Of a stretch of 49,918 nt of DNA, positions 41,976-49,918 are shown in pieces; positions within the stretch are counted from its first letter, which is position 1, and every line of letters starts with the position of its first letter. A program made the position numbers and the translations under genes. Below the pieces are notes generated by a model that searched no databases, had not been told where the DNA came from, and saw only the letters and a list, made by a program, of their open reading frames with translations. This DNA comes from an uncultured Lachnospiraceae bacterium (GTDB lineage: Bacteria > Bacillota > Clostridia > Lachnospirales > Lachnospiraceae). The DNA is taken from the NCBI GenBank assembly GCA_947588845.1, contig CANQAR010000011.1:1-49918 (forward strand), given 5' to 3'.

Positions 41976-42113
41976 TCAAGATACTCCTTTGTTTTTTGAT
42001 AAAAGAATCTGGCATGTATAGTCTTCGTCATCGGCCAGAACTTTTGCCGACCGGATGCATCTTTCTGCCTGCTCCATTCGATATTGGGATAAATCCCACA
42101 ATGCCTTATCCAT
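41976..42113 (-). pseudogene. truncated HEPN-domain gene (MNT partner)
   Basis: A 45-codon frame starts with ATG overlapping the end of the AAA-MNT gene by 8 nt. The first 32 residues (MDKALWDLSQYRMEQAERCI, then [12 protein letters not shown]) are the first helix pair of a typical HEPN protein. The frame then enters unrelated sequence and stops, missing the Rx4-6H RNase motif. The macro-domain gene and its upstream DNA now occupy the missing part. This looks like a HEPN toxin cut off by recombination. Confidence 0.65.
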
Positions 42114-43608
42114 ATATCTCTATCCCTTCTTTCTTTACATTCTTATAAAATGGAAGGATATTTTCCGCTCGTTCAAATGTCTCCCTGTCCCGAAGCAGAA
42201 GGGATATTTCAATATCATTCTTCAGACCTATTCGGCTTGACAGACGGCTGATCTGCTTCCGGTACTGCATGACCTGTTCCTTACTGCAGTTCAGCAGAAT
42301 CAGAATATCAATGTCAGATTCATCGGTAAAATCTCCCCTTGCATAAGAACCATACAGTACAATCTTATATACATTATCCTGCAAGAGCCAAATCACTTCA
42401 TCCACAATTTCCCTGGTAATTTTGTTAATCTTCTCATATCCTCCTGTTTCTTTTCCTTCCCTGATAAACTGATCTCTGCCAGAAACCGGAAAACTTTTTT
42501 CCATAGATTTTATACTTACGAAATAATCATAAAGATAAGTTTCAAAAATAATGTTGGAAATTACCGTCATATGATCTTTCTCTGCCAGTATTCCAAACAT
42601 CACTCCCAGATTAATTACCGGATTGGAAAGATTAAAACTGTATTTATTCCCATCATACAGGATTCCCATAAGCAAATTTTTCAGTTCCTCATTATTTTCC
42701 ACATTTTTGATCAGATCATCAAATAATGTGTTTCGGGTTTTCAGCAGTGCCGTTTCCGCGTTTTTAATATTATCCGTTGTCCAGACTCTTCCGCCCTCTT
42801 CATCCAGCCATTTGCACAATCTGCTCACAAGAAACGGATACCCGCCGGTATAAAAATATAATTCATGACTGATCCTGCCGATGTCCATTCCCGTATTATG
42901 ATCGGCCTCATATTCTTTAAGCATTCCTCCTATCTCGTCTGTGGAAAAGCTCATATCTACATTAAAATCCGCCGCGATATTCCATGGACTGTTATATCTT
43001 TTTTCCGCGTCGGGACGAATTTTCAATTTCAGGTTTTTTATGTCATAGACTCCTGCCAGAATTACACTCTTAAACGTCACATCCAGACCTTCCCTGCGCC
43101 TGAGATACTTATTTCTGAGCATCCCCAGAAAATTCAGAAATACCTGATTATTTGAACTTTTATCCACCTCATCGATCATCAGAAGAATTTCTCTGGAGGA
43201 CGCTTTACATAAAGCCGTAATTTTTCTGCTCAGGTAATCTATGGCATCCTCCTTTGGATTATCCAAAAGCCCTGACAAATCTTTCCAACTCTCCAAAAGT
43301 TTTTCGGGTATTCCGGTAATTTCCCCGAACTCCGCGGCGGCCCGGATAAACATCTCCACAAAAGCTCTGTCGCTGGAAAAACTGATCTCCCCTGTTCCTT
43401 CAAACGAAAGCCGGATAATCATATATTTTTCTCTCAATCTCCGGTAAAGCAGCGCAAGCGCAGTGGTCTTTCCATACTGCCTGGCCCGATTGATGGTAAA
43501 GTACTGTCCCTTCTCAATCATCCTGATCATCTGATCAAGCTTTCCTGTCATGTCCACCATGTAATTCTCTTCCGGAATACAGGTGCCTGTCACGTTAAAT
43601 TCCTTCAT
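42106..43608 (-). CDS. AAA-like ATPase fused to MNT-type nucleotidyltransferase
   Basis: A 500-residue two-domain protein. Residues about 10-350 form an AAA_35-like ATPase (RARQYGKTTAL Walker A, K47; ILLMIDEVDKSS Walker B; YFYTGGYPFLVSRLCKWL). The C-terminal 90 residues are a minimal nucleotidyltransferase: GSYARG (420-425), SDIDIL (D432, D434) and a third acidic site in NDIEISL. MNT proteins usually act as antitoxins that adenylylate HEPN RNases; the HEPN partner begins in the overlap just downstream but is truncated. An AAA-MNT fusion is unusual and suggests an NTP-driven sensor joined to the antitoxin. Start chosen at the ATG of MKEFNVTG. Confidence 0.8.
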   Translation of the reverse strand: MKEFNVTGTCIPEENYMVDMTGKLDQMIRMIEKGQYFTINRARQYGKTTALALLYRRLREKYMIIRLSFEGTGEISFSSDRAFVEMFIRAAAEFGEITGIPEKLLESWKDLSGLLDNPKEDAIDYLSRKITALCKASSREILLMIDEVDKSSNNQVFLNFLGMLRNKYLRRREGLDVTFKSVILAGVYDIKNLKLKIRPDAEKRYNSPWNIAADFNVDMSFSTDEIGGMLKEYEADHNTGMDIGRISHELYFYTGGYPFLVSRLCKWLDEEGGRVWTTDNIKNAETALLKTRNTLFDDLIKNVENNEELKNLLMGILYDGNKYSFNLSNPVINLGVMFGILAEKDHMTVISNIIFETYLYDYFVSIKSMEKSFPVSGRDQFIREGKETGGYEKINKITREIVDEVIWLLQDNVYKIVLYGSYARGDFTDESDIDILILLNCSKEQVMQYRKQISRLSSRIGLKNDIEISLLLRDRETFERAENILPFYKNVKKEGIEIYG

Positions 43609-43645
43609 ACTGCATCCCCTGTTTTTGATATCGGCTTCTCTGTTT

Positions 43646-45349
43646 TCAGACAACCACAACAACTCTGCACTCTTTCTCACAGAATGCCATGCCATATCTT
43701 ATAATCTTTTTCATTCCTTTTCGTTTAAAACCATCCGCATATTTCCGGTCTTCCATCTGATCAAGCGCTCTCTCGCACCCTTTCTCCAGATTCCCGTCGT
43801 CCGCGTATTTCAGTTCGATCACAATCCCTGTGCGTTCCGGGGTACACACCGCTATATCGCTGTATCCTTCTCCCATCTCTGTATTCGACTGGATCAGCCA
43901 GTCTCCCCGGCTTTGCAGAAGTCCCAGCAGCATGCCGTGATAGAAATTTTCTTTCATGCTCTTTCTGACGGCCCTATCCCGCACACTGATCGAATCCCAC
44001 AGATAATCCCGCAGCATCTCCTCAATCGTTTCCGCGTCTCCGGCCGGGAATGCCTCACAAAACTTTTGAATTCTTGACAGATCCGCATGAGTCGTGTCAC
44101 GAAACCATTCTTTCACAAAACCGATAAACAGCCTCCGGATCTCTTTGTTGGGGATAGCGAGCTGCAGTCTCTCGCCTTCCTCTCCTCCCTGCACTTCCCC
44201 CCGGCAGGTCAGATACCCGGTCGAAAAAAGAACGCTCCAAATGTTCTCTATGGAGCTGTCCAGTTCCTTGTAAGTCAGTTCCTCATGGATTATCTTTGTG
44301 ATCGTCTCTCCGCTGATCAGGCGCTCGATCTCGTCTTTTGTGGTAGAATCAGCCCTGTAGATAAGTCTTTTTACCAGATCGTTCCCGCTTGTGTTCGCCC
44401 AGTAATTCCTCGGAAGCGCGTTTTTATTTTTCTTCACAGCCTGCGCGTATTTGATCACATCCCAGGGACAGTAAACCGACATCCCGCCGAACTGATATCC
44501 GTTGTACCACTCCCGCATCGTACCAAGGCAGTCCTCCCGCTCATAATAAGCCAGCAGCTCTTTTACTTCTTCCTCCGTAAACCCAAAGCTGTCATTGAAG
44601 TATTCATCCGTCACGGTCATGACGCTGAGATTATTAAGCCCGGTAAAAATGCTCTCCTTTGAAATACGCAGGCACCCCGTGATCACCGCAAAGTACAGAT
44701 CCGGATTCGTCTTCAAAGCATCGCCAAACATCCCCCGGATAAAGGAAACCATTTCCTCATAATATCCATTCTGAAACGCCTTATCGAGAGGCACATCATA
44801 TTCATCGATCAGCAGAATAACCTTCCTGCCGTAATGCTTCGCAAGGAGATGGGAAAGGGTTTTCAGGCTGGCTGACAAAGCCTCGTCATTCATCGCAAAA
44901 ACCCCCTGTTTACTGACATTTATCAGTGCACGATACCTGTCTTTCTCCTCCTCCGTAAGCCGGCTGCTTTCCGTAAGGAAATAAAACCTGGAGGCCTCTG
45001 TCCCGATCTCAAGGCGCATGGCCGCGCACGCAGACTGATACTTCAGGCCTTCCACACCCTTCAATGTAATAAAAATCACCGGAAACTGTCCCATATATTT
45101 TTCGCACAGGTCTTCCTCCTGCAGAATATTCAGTCCGTCAAACAAAGTTTTGTCGCAGCCGATCTCAAAAAATGATTTCAGCATATTCAGAGTAAGCGTC
45201 TTCCCAAAACGGCGCGGCCGGGTAAAAAGATTCACCTCACTCCAGTTCTCAAGAAGCTCCGCAATAAACCTTGTCTTATCCACATAATAGAATCCCTGCG
45301 TTCTGATTTTCTCAAATCCGTCCACGCCGACAGGCAGCTTTTTCCTCAT
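43646..45349 (-). CDS. AAA-ATPase-like protein with PD-(D/E)XK nuclease domain
   Basis: A 567-residue member of the large clostridial AAA-ATPase-like (PF09820) plus PDDEXK_9 (PF08011) family. VGVDGFEKIRTQGFYYVDKT, RPRRFGKTLTL (Walker A), VILLIDEYDVPLDKA (Walker B), EWYNGYQFGG and YCPWDVI mark the ATPase, and DIAVCTPERTGIVIELKYA gives the nuclease ExK. These proteins are highly duplicated in gut bacteria and probably mobile; their role is not established. It lies 37 bp upstream of the AAA-MNT gene on the same strand. Confidence 0.92.
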   Translation of the reverse strand: MRKKLPVGVDGFEKIRTQGFYYVDKTRFIAELLENWSEVNLFTRPRRFGKTLTLNMLKSFFEIGCDKTLFDGLNILQEEDLCEKYMGQFPVIFITLKGVEGLKYQSACAAMRLEIGTEASRFYFLTESSRLTEEEKDRYRALINVSKQGVFAMNDEALSASLKTLSHLLAKHYGRKVILLIDEYDVPLDKAFQNGYYEEMVSFIRGMFGDALKTNPDLYFAVITGCLRISKESIFTGLNNLSVMTVTDEYFNDSFGFTEEEVKELLAYYEREDCLGTMREWYNGYQFGGMSVYCPWDVIKYAQAVKKNKNALPRNYWANTSGNDLVKRLIYRADSTTKDEIERLISGETITKIIHEELTYKELDSSIENIWSVLFSTGYLTCRGEVQGGEEGERLQLAIPNKEIRRLFIGFVKEWFRDTTHADLSRIQKFCEAFPAGDAETIEEMLRDYLWDSISVRDRAVRKSMKENFYHGMLLGLLQSRGDWLIQSNTEMGEGYSDIAVCTPERTGIVIELKYADDGNLEKGCERALDQMEDRKYADGFKRKGMKKIIRYGMAFCEKECRVVVVV

Positions 45350-45387
45350 ATCCCGCCCCCTTGTATTTCCCTGAATCAAAATTTACT

Positions 45388-46029
45388 CTAAATCTCCAAA
45401 AGATCCTCACAGCTGCAGTGCAGCACTTTTCCAAGTCTGTAAAGAGTAAATGCCTGCGTCTTATTGATATCCCTGCGTTTTTCTTCCAAAAGCTGTATCT
45501 GACGCTGTGCAACACCAGATAACTGCGCAAGTTCTCTCTGCGACATCCCCATGCTGGTACGCAGCCGCTTCAAATTCGTATCGGTATAATAATCCTGCAG
45601 TTTTTCATCCATAACCGCCACAAATTTCATAATATCCGCTTCATGCAGCGTCGGGTACATACCCAGAATTGTTTCGATTGAAACTGCTTTATGAATCCTC
45701 GCAAAGGTTCTCCCTGTATACCACTGATAATACGCAAGCGCCCACCCGCACCAGTATTCCGGAGATTTATCCATATACATCTCATCCGGAACATCAGGCT
45801 CTTTCAGTCCGCTTTCCCGTATTACTTCTCTTGCCAGCTCGCACTCTGTCTTTCCTGCCACATAAGAAGAATTTCCTTTTTCAAACTGAAGTGCAAGGCC
45901 GGATATGATAAACATAGAAAAAAACATATCCCCGTCATATCCCAGAGTATTTATGGAAAAGTCCAGCATATCCCCAAGAATACGCTGTGCGTACACCAGA
46001 TAATCTTCATCGTAAGCGCGGATCATCAT
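45388..46029 (-). CDS. XRE family regulator with N-terminal sensor-like domain
   Basis: A 213-residue protein. The N-terminal 140 residues (MIRAYDEDYL, SPEYWCGWALAYYQWYTGRTF, LGMYPTLHEADIMKF) belong to a family common in gut Clostridia, typically encoded near small DUF3791/DUF3990 genes in predicted toxin-antitoxin-like cassettes; the C-terminal 65 residues are an XRE helix-turn-helix (MGMSQRELAQLSGVAQRQIQLLE). The usual small partner genes are not visible next to it. GAGAGGG lies before a double ATG. Family assignment is from memory. Confidence 0.82.
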   Translation of the reverse strand: MMIRAYDEDYLVYAQRILGDMLDFSINTLGYDGDMFFSMFIISGLALQFEKGNSSYVAGKTECELAREVIRESGLKEPDVPDEMYMDKSPEYWCGWALAYYQWYTGRTFARIHKAVSIETILGMYPTLHEADIMKFVAVMDEKLQDYYTDTNLKRLRTSMGMSQRELAQLSGVAQRQIQLLEEKRRDINKTQAFTLYRLGKVLHCSCEDLLEI

Positions 46030-46074
46030 TTTGCATTCCCTCTCTCATGATACTAATTGTGAACTACCTATCAT

Positions 46075-46530
46075 CTAAACAGGAAGGGAATTCTTATCCC
46101 AAAAACTTGTTTGGAAGGTATAGCTTTCTTCCTGCTCTATATAAGTAATGCCGTTCAGTTCGCACAGATACTGTAACTTATCCCTTAATCGGCCGTATGG
46201 TATATCAACAAAGCTCTGATTATTCTTCCCTTCCATGCGGCTACCGCTCTGAAAAGTTACATTATATCCGACAATAAGGGGCCCTGTATCGTTATTTATA
46301 CATTAATCGAAAAACTTTACGGGCGGCCTTGTTCAGGTAGTCATTCACCCTGTTGCTGCGGTCTCTGGCAAGGGCTCCCTGTCTGTTCGTGGGTTTTCTG
46401 CCAGAATGCTGTCTTTTATGGACTGAAAGCGAGCATTTTTCTTGTTATACCATTGGTTGATGGATTTCAGCCTTCTCCCATCTATAATGAACGATCTGCC
46501 TGTATTTGATACCGCGGTTACAAGATACAT
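46075..46530 (-). pseudogene. IS200/IS605-type TnpB remnant
   Basis: In broken frames the minus strand reads like a TnpB core: [20 protein letters not shown], then after a frameshift [19 protein letters not shown], then VGYNVTFQSGSRMEG and SFVDIPYGRLRDKLQYLCEL, NGITYIEQEESY and a tail ending in SLPV and TAG. At least one frameshift and an internal stop are present and the zinc-finger/RuvC-III region is missing. No TnpA or left/right ends were recognised. It marks past IS insertion in the island. Confidence 0.8.
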
Positions 46531-46748
46531 ACAGCTTTTTCCTTTCCACAGACTCGGATGACTCCTGTATGTTACATTATACTATATATTTTATCAAAAA
46601 GAAATTTTTTTCAGCAAAATATGTACCGTCATTCATCCCACGATCTGAAGACACATGGGTTTTCTGACGGCTATTTTATAAAAAATCCGCATTGCTGGCA
46701 AATCGCTGCATCCCGTACACTGCGCAAGGCACGAAAGAGAGGTATTTA

Positions 46749-47180
46749 ATGAGCGGTACCATCAAAGAAATCATCACGAAAATCCCGGCGCTCCAAGCCG
46801 ACTGGGACCTGCGTTTTGACAAAAATCAGGCCACTGTACAGTCCAGAAAGACCGGCGGGAACGCTGTGATCAAATACATCGCGGATCCCGCAGGAAAAAC
46901 TCTGGAAAGCGGGCCTTGCCGTCGAGGGCGGTTCCCTACGCAAAGACCTATTCTTCCAGGACTTCTTGAAGACTCCTGTCCGAAATCGAACCTGAACCAT
47001 CAGCGTGCTGGATGGCCACTGGTACTCGGAATGTCCGTTCGCCCAGGACCTCACGGCACTTTCCATTGCCGACTGACGCGCCATCGGCATCTGCTGTGGA
47101 ACGCAGGGCACAACTGGTTCTGGTTTCAGATCCGCATGACCGCAGCGCTATTCGCGTCCTGGGACATTCTTTTGCTGTAA
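46749..47180 (+). pseudogene. degenerate gene of unknown function
   Basis: After GAGAGG and ATG, about 55 codons look protein-like (SGTIKEIITKIPALQADWDL, NAVIKYIADPAGKTLES). Downstream the coding sense moves to other frames (for example VEGGSLRKDLFFQDFLK and DGHWYSECPFAQDLTAL), implying at least one frameshift. A terminator follows. I do not recognise the family. The 46531-46748 gap upstream shows nothing recognisable. Confidence 0.45.
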
Positions 47181-47187
47181 TACAGCA

Positions 47188-47231
47188 CAAATCTCCATCT
47201 TCCCGTTTTAGGGACGGATGGAGATTTTTTT
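47188..47231 (+). terminator. intrinsic terminator
   Basis: AAATCTCCATC and GATGGAGATTT form an 11-bp stem followed by a T tract, after the degenerate plus-strand gene and 28 bp past the stop of the converging PycTM gene. A runs on the other side could let it work both ways. Confidence 0.8.
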
Positions 47232-47258
47232 GATAATAGATATAAATCAGTATCACAA

Positions 47259-47789
47259 TCAAGCTAAAATTACCAACATGAGGATCCCTAAAATGCCAGC
47301 AAAATCTACGCACAATGCACATCGAAACCTTTTATACTTTTTAACAGTAATTCCTGCATTATAAGTAATTTCACCAGCGTAATCTAATTCCAGTTTTGAT
47401 AAATTATTTTCCTGTTTTTCAGAATCAAAATATTTCATATATAATGCAATCAAATATTTTTCCTTCGTATATTTTGCAATATTGCCATACAATAATAAAT
47501 TACCCGGTTCTGTTATTTCCCCAACAGTTCTTCTATCATCACCCATATCCGGCATAAAAGCTGCCAATGCAAAACCAGAAGATATGATTGTTATTACATT
47601 TACTAAGTAAAAAAGAAATGTTTCCCCTAATATGTCTTTACCGCTGAACAACGCAGAAATAACAGCTATATTAAACGCAATTATAGCTGCATTTTTTGCT
47701 TCAGCAAAAGTCAGCCAATTATTAACGTTGGAAAAGATTTTTTCAAGTAAGTCAATCATTTCTTTTTCGTTATTTTCGTTATTTTCCAT
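47259..47789 (-). CDS. Pycsar effector-like membrane protein (PycTM)
   Basis: A 176-residue protein with the layout of Pycsar PycTM effectors (DUF5706-like): NVNNWLTFAEAKNAAIIAFN begins a first membrane segment, a second follows (FLFYLVNVITIISSGFALAAF), then a soluble region with NLLLYGNIAKYTKEKY and a conserved helix, and a third hydrophobic segment near the C-terminus (ILGILMLVILA). In Pycsar, cCMP or cUMP activates such proteins to damage the membrane and stop phage growth. The gene overlaps the cyclase by 11 nt. Family call by pattern, not search. Confidence 0.8.
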   Translation of the reverse strand: MENNENNEKEMIDLLEKIFSNVNNWLTFAEAKNAAIIAFNIAVISALFSGKDILGETFLFYLVNVITIISSGFALAAFMPDMGDDRRTVGEITEPGNLLLYGNIAKYTKEKYLIALYMKYFDSEKQENNLSKLELDYAGEITYNAGITVKKYKRFRCALCVDFAGILGILMLVILA

Positions 47790-49230
47790 TGATTTCCTCC
47801 ATCTTTTGAAAAGCCATTTTTAACGTACTTTTAAAATCTTTAACCGCTTCTTCGTTAAAACCTTCGACTTCTTCTTTTGTAATCCATCTCACTTCTGAAT
47901 GTTTTGCACCTTTTTTAAAAACCTTTATATCATATGGCTTAACAATTTCCGCCAGGGATATAAAACCTTTATCTTTTCCCTGTTCGCTCTCCGCTTCATA
48001 TAATGCCAATGGAACAGGCTGGCGATCATCTCTTTCAGCATCACAAATAACTTTTATTTCTAACTCAAAATCTTCAAGATATTCTGTTTCTATCTGCTCA
48101 CACAAAGACCTTTCTAATGTACCTTTGGCGCAGCCGAATTCCCACTGTCCCGGATACTTCCTCCTATTATCCGACCGTTTCATTATTAATATTCTCATTG
48201 TATTCTTATCGTAACATACTGCCACACAATGAAGCCTCAAAAAGAATTGTGGCTCCAGTAAATTTCCACTTACTGTTGTCGAATTTTTGGACTCATCAAT
48301 AACCTCGTTTATTTTATCTATTTTACCCTTTAAATTTTGATCGCTTAAAATTTTAAATAATGCATCATGTACATTTTCATACATTTCTATCTTTAATCTA
48401 GGATTAGCTCTATTGGAAAAATATTCTTCAGCTAAGGGATTTCCTTCTCTTTCATCATAAAAAAAACTTTCTTCAAAACGTACATTTTCGACATATTTAG
48501 GGTCATGATACCAAATAATTGGATATAGTCTGTTTTGCCAGATTCCTTTAAGCGATTTATATGTAATAATATTTAGATTATTTATGAAATCAGTATTTTT
48601 AGACAAAATATATGCCAGTTCAAAACTTATGACCATACGCCTGATCTGCGTCTCTTTTTTTATTCTAAATCCCGCATCTATATCATTTCCCAAGAACTCC
48701 ATGAGTTCATATCCTTCTCTTAATTTATACCTTTCCAGTAAATTATCATATTGCTCTGGTTTTTCAACTCCTTCTCTAACAATGGCAATCCAGGCCGCCG
48801 CTTTTAAAGAAATAATTTTCTGCATTTTCATCAATAGTTTTTCATCATCTGTAACTTGTAAATCATCAAAAAATACTCCATCCTTTAACTGCTTCACAAA
48901 ATCATTAAGGATCTTGAATATCATATCTGTATATACAAAAAAACTGCTATTTTCTTTTATCGAAATAATAAAAATTATCTCATCCCCCAAAACCCTCCAC
49001 ATCTCTGCTTCTGGCATTGATTTTGTAACAGTCTTCTGTATTTTTTTAAAAAGAGAATTAATTACCTTATACCAACCTGTATAGTTTATAGTTTTATAAG
49101 CAGATGAATTCACAATATCAAAAGAGAAGAACAGTTCAACACTACGCCGATTTACTGTATCTTCTCTTTCCTCATTTAAATCCTCAATTAACTTGCTGTA
49201 TTTATCTAATGTCCGTTTTTCCTCTACCAT
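47779..49230 (-). CDS. Pycsar-like nucleotide cyclase with C-terminal Nudix-like domain
   Basis: A 483-residue protein. The N-terminal part (about 30-190) looks like a PycC class III cyclase: FFSFDIVNSSAYK gives the first metal Asp (D38) and WRVLGDEIIFII the second (D83). A middle region (190-325) is not recognised. Residues about 327-470 resemble a Nudix domain (FLRLHCVAVCYDKNTMRILI; KYPGQWEFGCAKGTLERS; EVRWITKEEVEGF), but the Nudix box near 366-388 is degenerate: the first Glu is shifted and REUXEE reads EQIETEY. It may bind rather than hydrolyse nucleotides. The AT-rich gene overlaps both neighbours. Confidence 0.75.
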   Translation of the reverse strand: MVEEKRTLDKYSKLIEDLNEEREDTVNRRSVELFFSFDIVNSSAYKTINYTGWYKVINSLFKKIQKTVTKSMPEAEMWRVLGDEIIFIISIKENSSFFVYTDMIFKILNDFVKQLKDGVFFDDLQVTDDEKLLMKMQKIISLKAAAWIAIVREGVEKPEQYDNLLERYKLREGYELMEFLGNDIDAGFRIKKETQIRRMVISFELAYILSKNTDFINNLNIITYKSLKGIWQNRLYPIIWYHDPKYVENVRFEESFFYDEREGNPLAEEYFSNRANPRLKIEMYENVHDALFKILSDQNLKGKIDKINEVIDESKNSTTVSGNLLEPQFFLRLHCVAVCYDKNTMRILIMKRSDNRRKYPGQWEFGCAKGTLERSLCEQIETEYLEDFELEIKVICDAERDDRQPVPLALYEAESEQGKDKGFISLAEIVKPYDIKVFKKGAKHSEVRWITKEEVEGFNEEAVKDFKSTLKMAFQKMEEINGK

Positions 49231-49736
49231 TTCAAATACCCCAAAAACTTACCCCTATTAGATGCAGCTTCGACCGACACATTAAAAAATTCCGCTATTT
49301 TGGATGTATCGACCTTATTGCCTACCGCCAAACTTTTAAGGACCTCAAGATACCTATTTGCAGGCATCAAAAAAGCTGCTGCAAATTCATTAGCCTGGTA
49401 TTCCCTTTCAGAATTTCCTGTTCGATGATAAATATTATTATCCTGTCCTTCCCATAATTTTTCATTTATCCTATAGCCCATATGGAGAAACAAATGACCC
49501 AATTCATGCGCAATCGTGAAGCGCTCCCGTTTCTCATCTTGGAAAAGTGATAATATTATTTTAAATCCATCTCCATTCCTTTCAACTGTACCATCTGAAA
49601 AAGAAACCTCTCTTTGTATAGTACCGCCCAATTTTTCTACAATTTCTTCCATATTTTGGATTGGTACAGGAATATCGTATATATTCAGTATATCTTCCGC
49701 TAGCGAATTGATCATTCTTCTGGTTAAATTGTTCAT
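49224..49736 (-). CDS. ImmA/IrrE family metallopeptidase
   Basis: A 170-residue zinc metallopeptidase with TIAHELGHLFLH (H77, E78, H81) and the downstream Glu in EYQANEFAAAFLMP. Such proteins cleave repressors or other regulators (ImmA on ICEBs1, IrrE/PprI in DNA damage). It is the first gene of the three-gene operon with the cyclase and PycTM effector, overlapping the cyclase by 7 nt. There is no helix-turn-helix domain. By position it could sense infection or release the cyclase from inhibition; this is inference. AAGGAAG lies before the ATG. Confidence 0.9.
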   Translation of the reverse strand: MNNLTRRMINSLAEDILNIYDIPVPIQNMEEIVEKLGGTIQREVSFSDGTVERNGDGFKIILSLFQDEKRERFTIAHELGHLFLHMGYRINEKLWEGQDNNIYHRTGNSEREYQANEFAAAFLMPANRYLEVLKSLAVGNKVDTSKIAEFFNVSVEAASNRGKFLGYLKW

Positions 49737-49777
49737 TTTATCACTTCCTTCCCCCAGATGATCGACAATTTTTATGT

Positions 49778-49807
49778 ATTATACCATGCCTGCCATGCGG
49801 AATTCAA
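49778..49807 (-). promoter_or_regulatory. promoter of the Pycsar-like operon
   Basis: TTGAAT (49802-49807), an 18-nt spacer and TATAAT with a TGG extension (49778-49783) on the minus strand, about 40 nt before the ImmA/IrrE start codon. Confidence 0.75.
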
Positions 49808-49848
49808 TCCATATCCCCATATTTTTTTAGTTTGGAAAAATTTTTGTT

Positions 49849-49866
49849 ACTGTTCACTCCCCCCTC
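49849..49866. repeat. partial family B repeat
   Basis: TTACTGTTCACTC matches the first bases of the family B repeats at 30726 and 34015; the rest is not conserved. The remaining right edge of the window shows nothing further. Confidence 0.4.
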
Positions 49867-49918
49867 TCAGGCATTGTGAAAAGTGACGAAATTTATTTTT
49901 TTATCTGGTGGATAACCG

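Overview
The window looks like a chromosomal segment of a spore-forming gut Clostridia, probably Lachnospiraceae (Bacillota). Evidence: AGGAGG-type ribosome binding sites before most genes, consensus TTGACA/TATAAT promoters, a PdaA-type spore-cortex deacetylase, a CsoR/CopA copper operon, a tRNA gene without encoded CCA, and several small protein families I associate with Lachnospiraceae. Most of the sequence is fairly GC-rich, with visibly AT-rich islands at about 6.8-8.9 kb and 47.2-49.8 kb. No rRNA or CRISPR array was seen.

Layout. 0.1-3.2 kb: a leftward operon of an alpha/beta hydrolase, a stand-alone condensation-domain protein and an acyl carrier protein, with a divergent TetR regulator and two palindromic operators. 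4.5-6.5 kb: a MATE exporter and a small gene with an attenuator-like leader. 6.8-8.8 kb: an AT-rich three-gene operon (TIGR04255-like protein, 56-aa protein, ComEC-like metallo-beta-lactamase fold). 8.9-14.1 kb: a membrane metallophosphoesterase and an ECF sigma/membrane protein/ABC transporter operon. 14.2-16.0 kb: a RloA/RloB (AbiL-like) defence pair. 16.2-20.1 kb: PdaA, a Tat-exported FMN/FAD reductase and its divergent MarR regulator. 20.4-23.8 kb: csoR-copA-small membrane protein. 23.9-26.4 kb: tRNA-Glu, a PHP phosphoesterase, a small gene and a Cof-type HAD phosphatase. 27.1-32.4 kb: a large repeat-rich surface protein and a PLP racemase-like protein. 32.8-35.8 kb: UDP-galactopyranose mutase and a helix-turn-helix/UDP-glucose dehydrogenase fusion (envelope sugars). 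35.8-38.5 kb: a metallophosphoesterase and argS. 38.6-49.8 kb: a defence/mobile island with a DUF262 (GmrSD-like) protein, a RhuM remnant, a macro-domain protein, an AAA-nucleotidyltransferase fusion with a truncated HEPN partner, an AAA/PD-(D/E)XK protein, an XRE regulator, a TnpB remnant, and a three-gene Pycsar-like operon.

The most notable candidates are the Pycsar-like operon, whose cyclase carries a C-terminal Nudix-like domain and which also encodes an ImmA/IrrE peptidase; the AT-rich MBL operon with an unlisted 56-aa middle gene; the AAA-MNT/HEPN locus; and copA, which is fused in frame to a copper chaperone across an A_AAA_AAG slippery site with an internal ribosome binding site.

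Intergenic DNA holds several dispersed, strongly structured repeat families (called A to E here). Family A shows compensatory base changes and GNRA tetraloops between two copies, as expected of a structured RNA. Tandem duplications are also common: 41 bp after the acyl carrier protein gene, 39 bp upstream of the condensation gene, 81 bp inside tetR and 39 bp inside the racemase gene. All functions are read from sequence alone; no searches were run.
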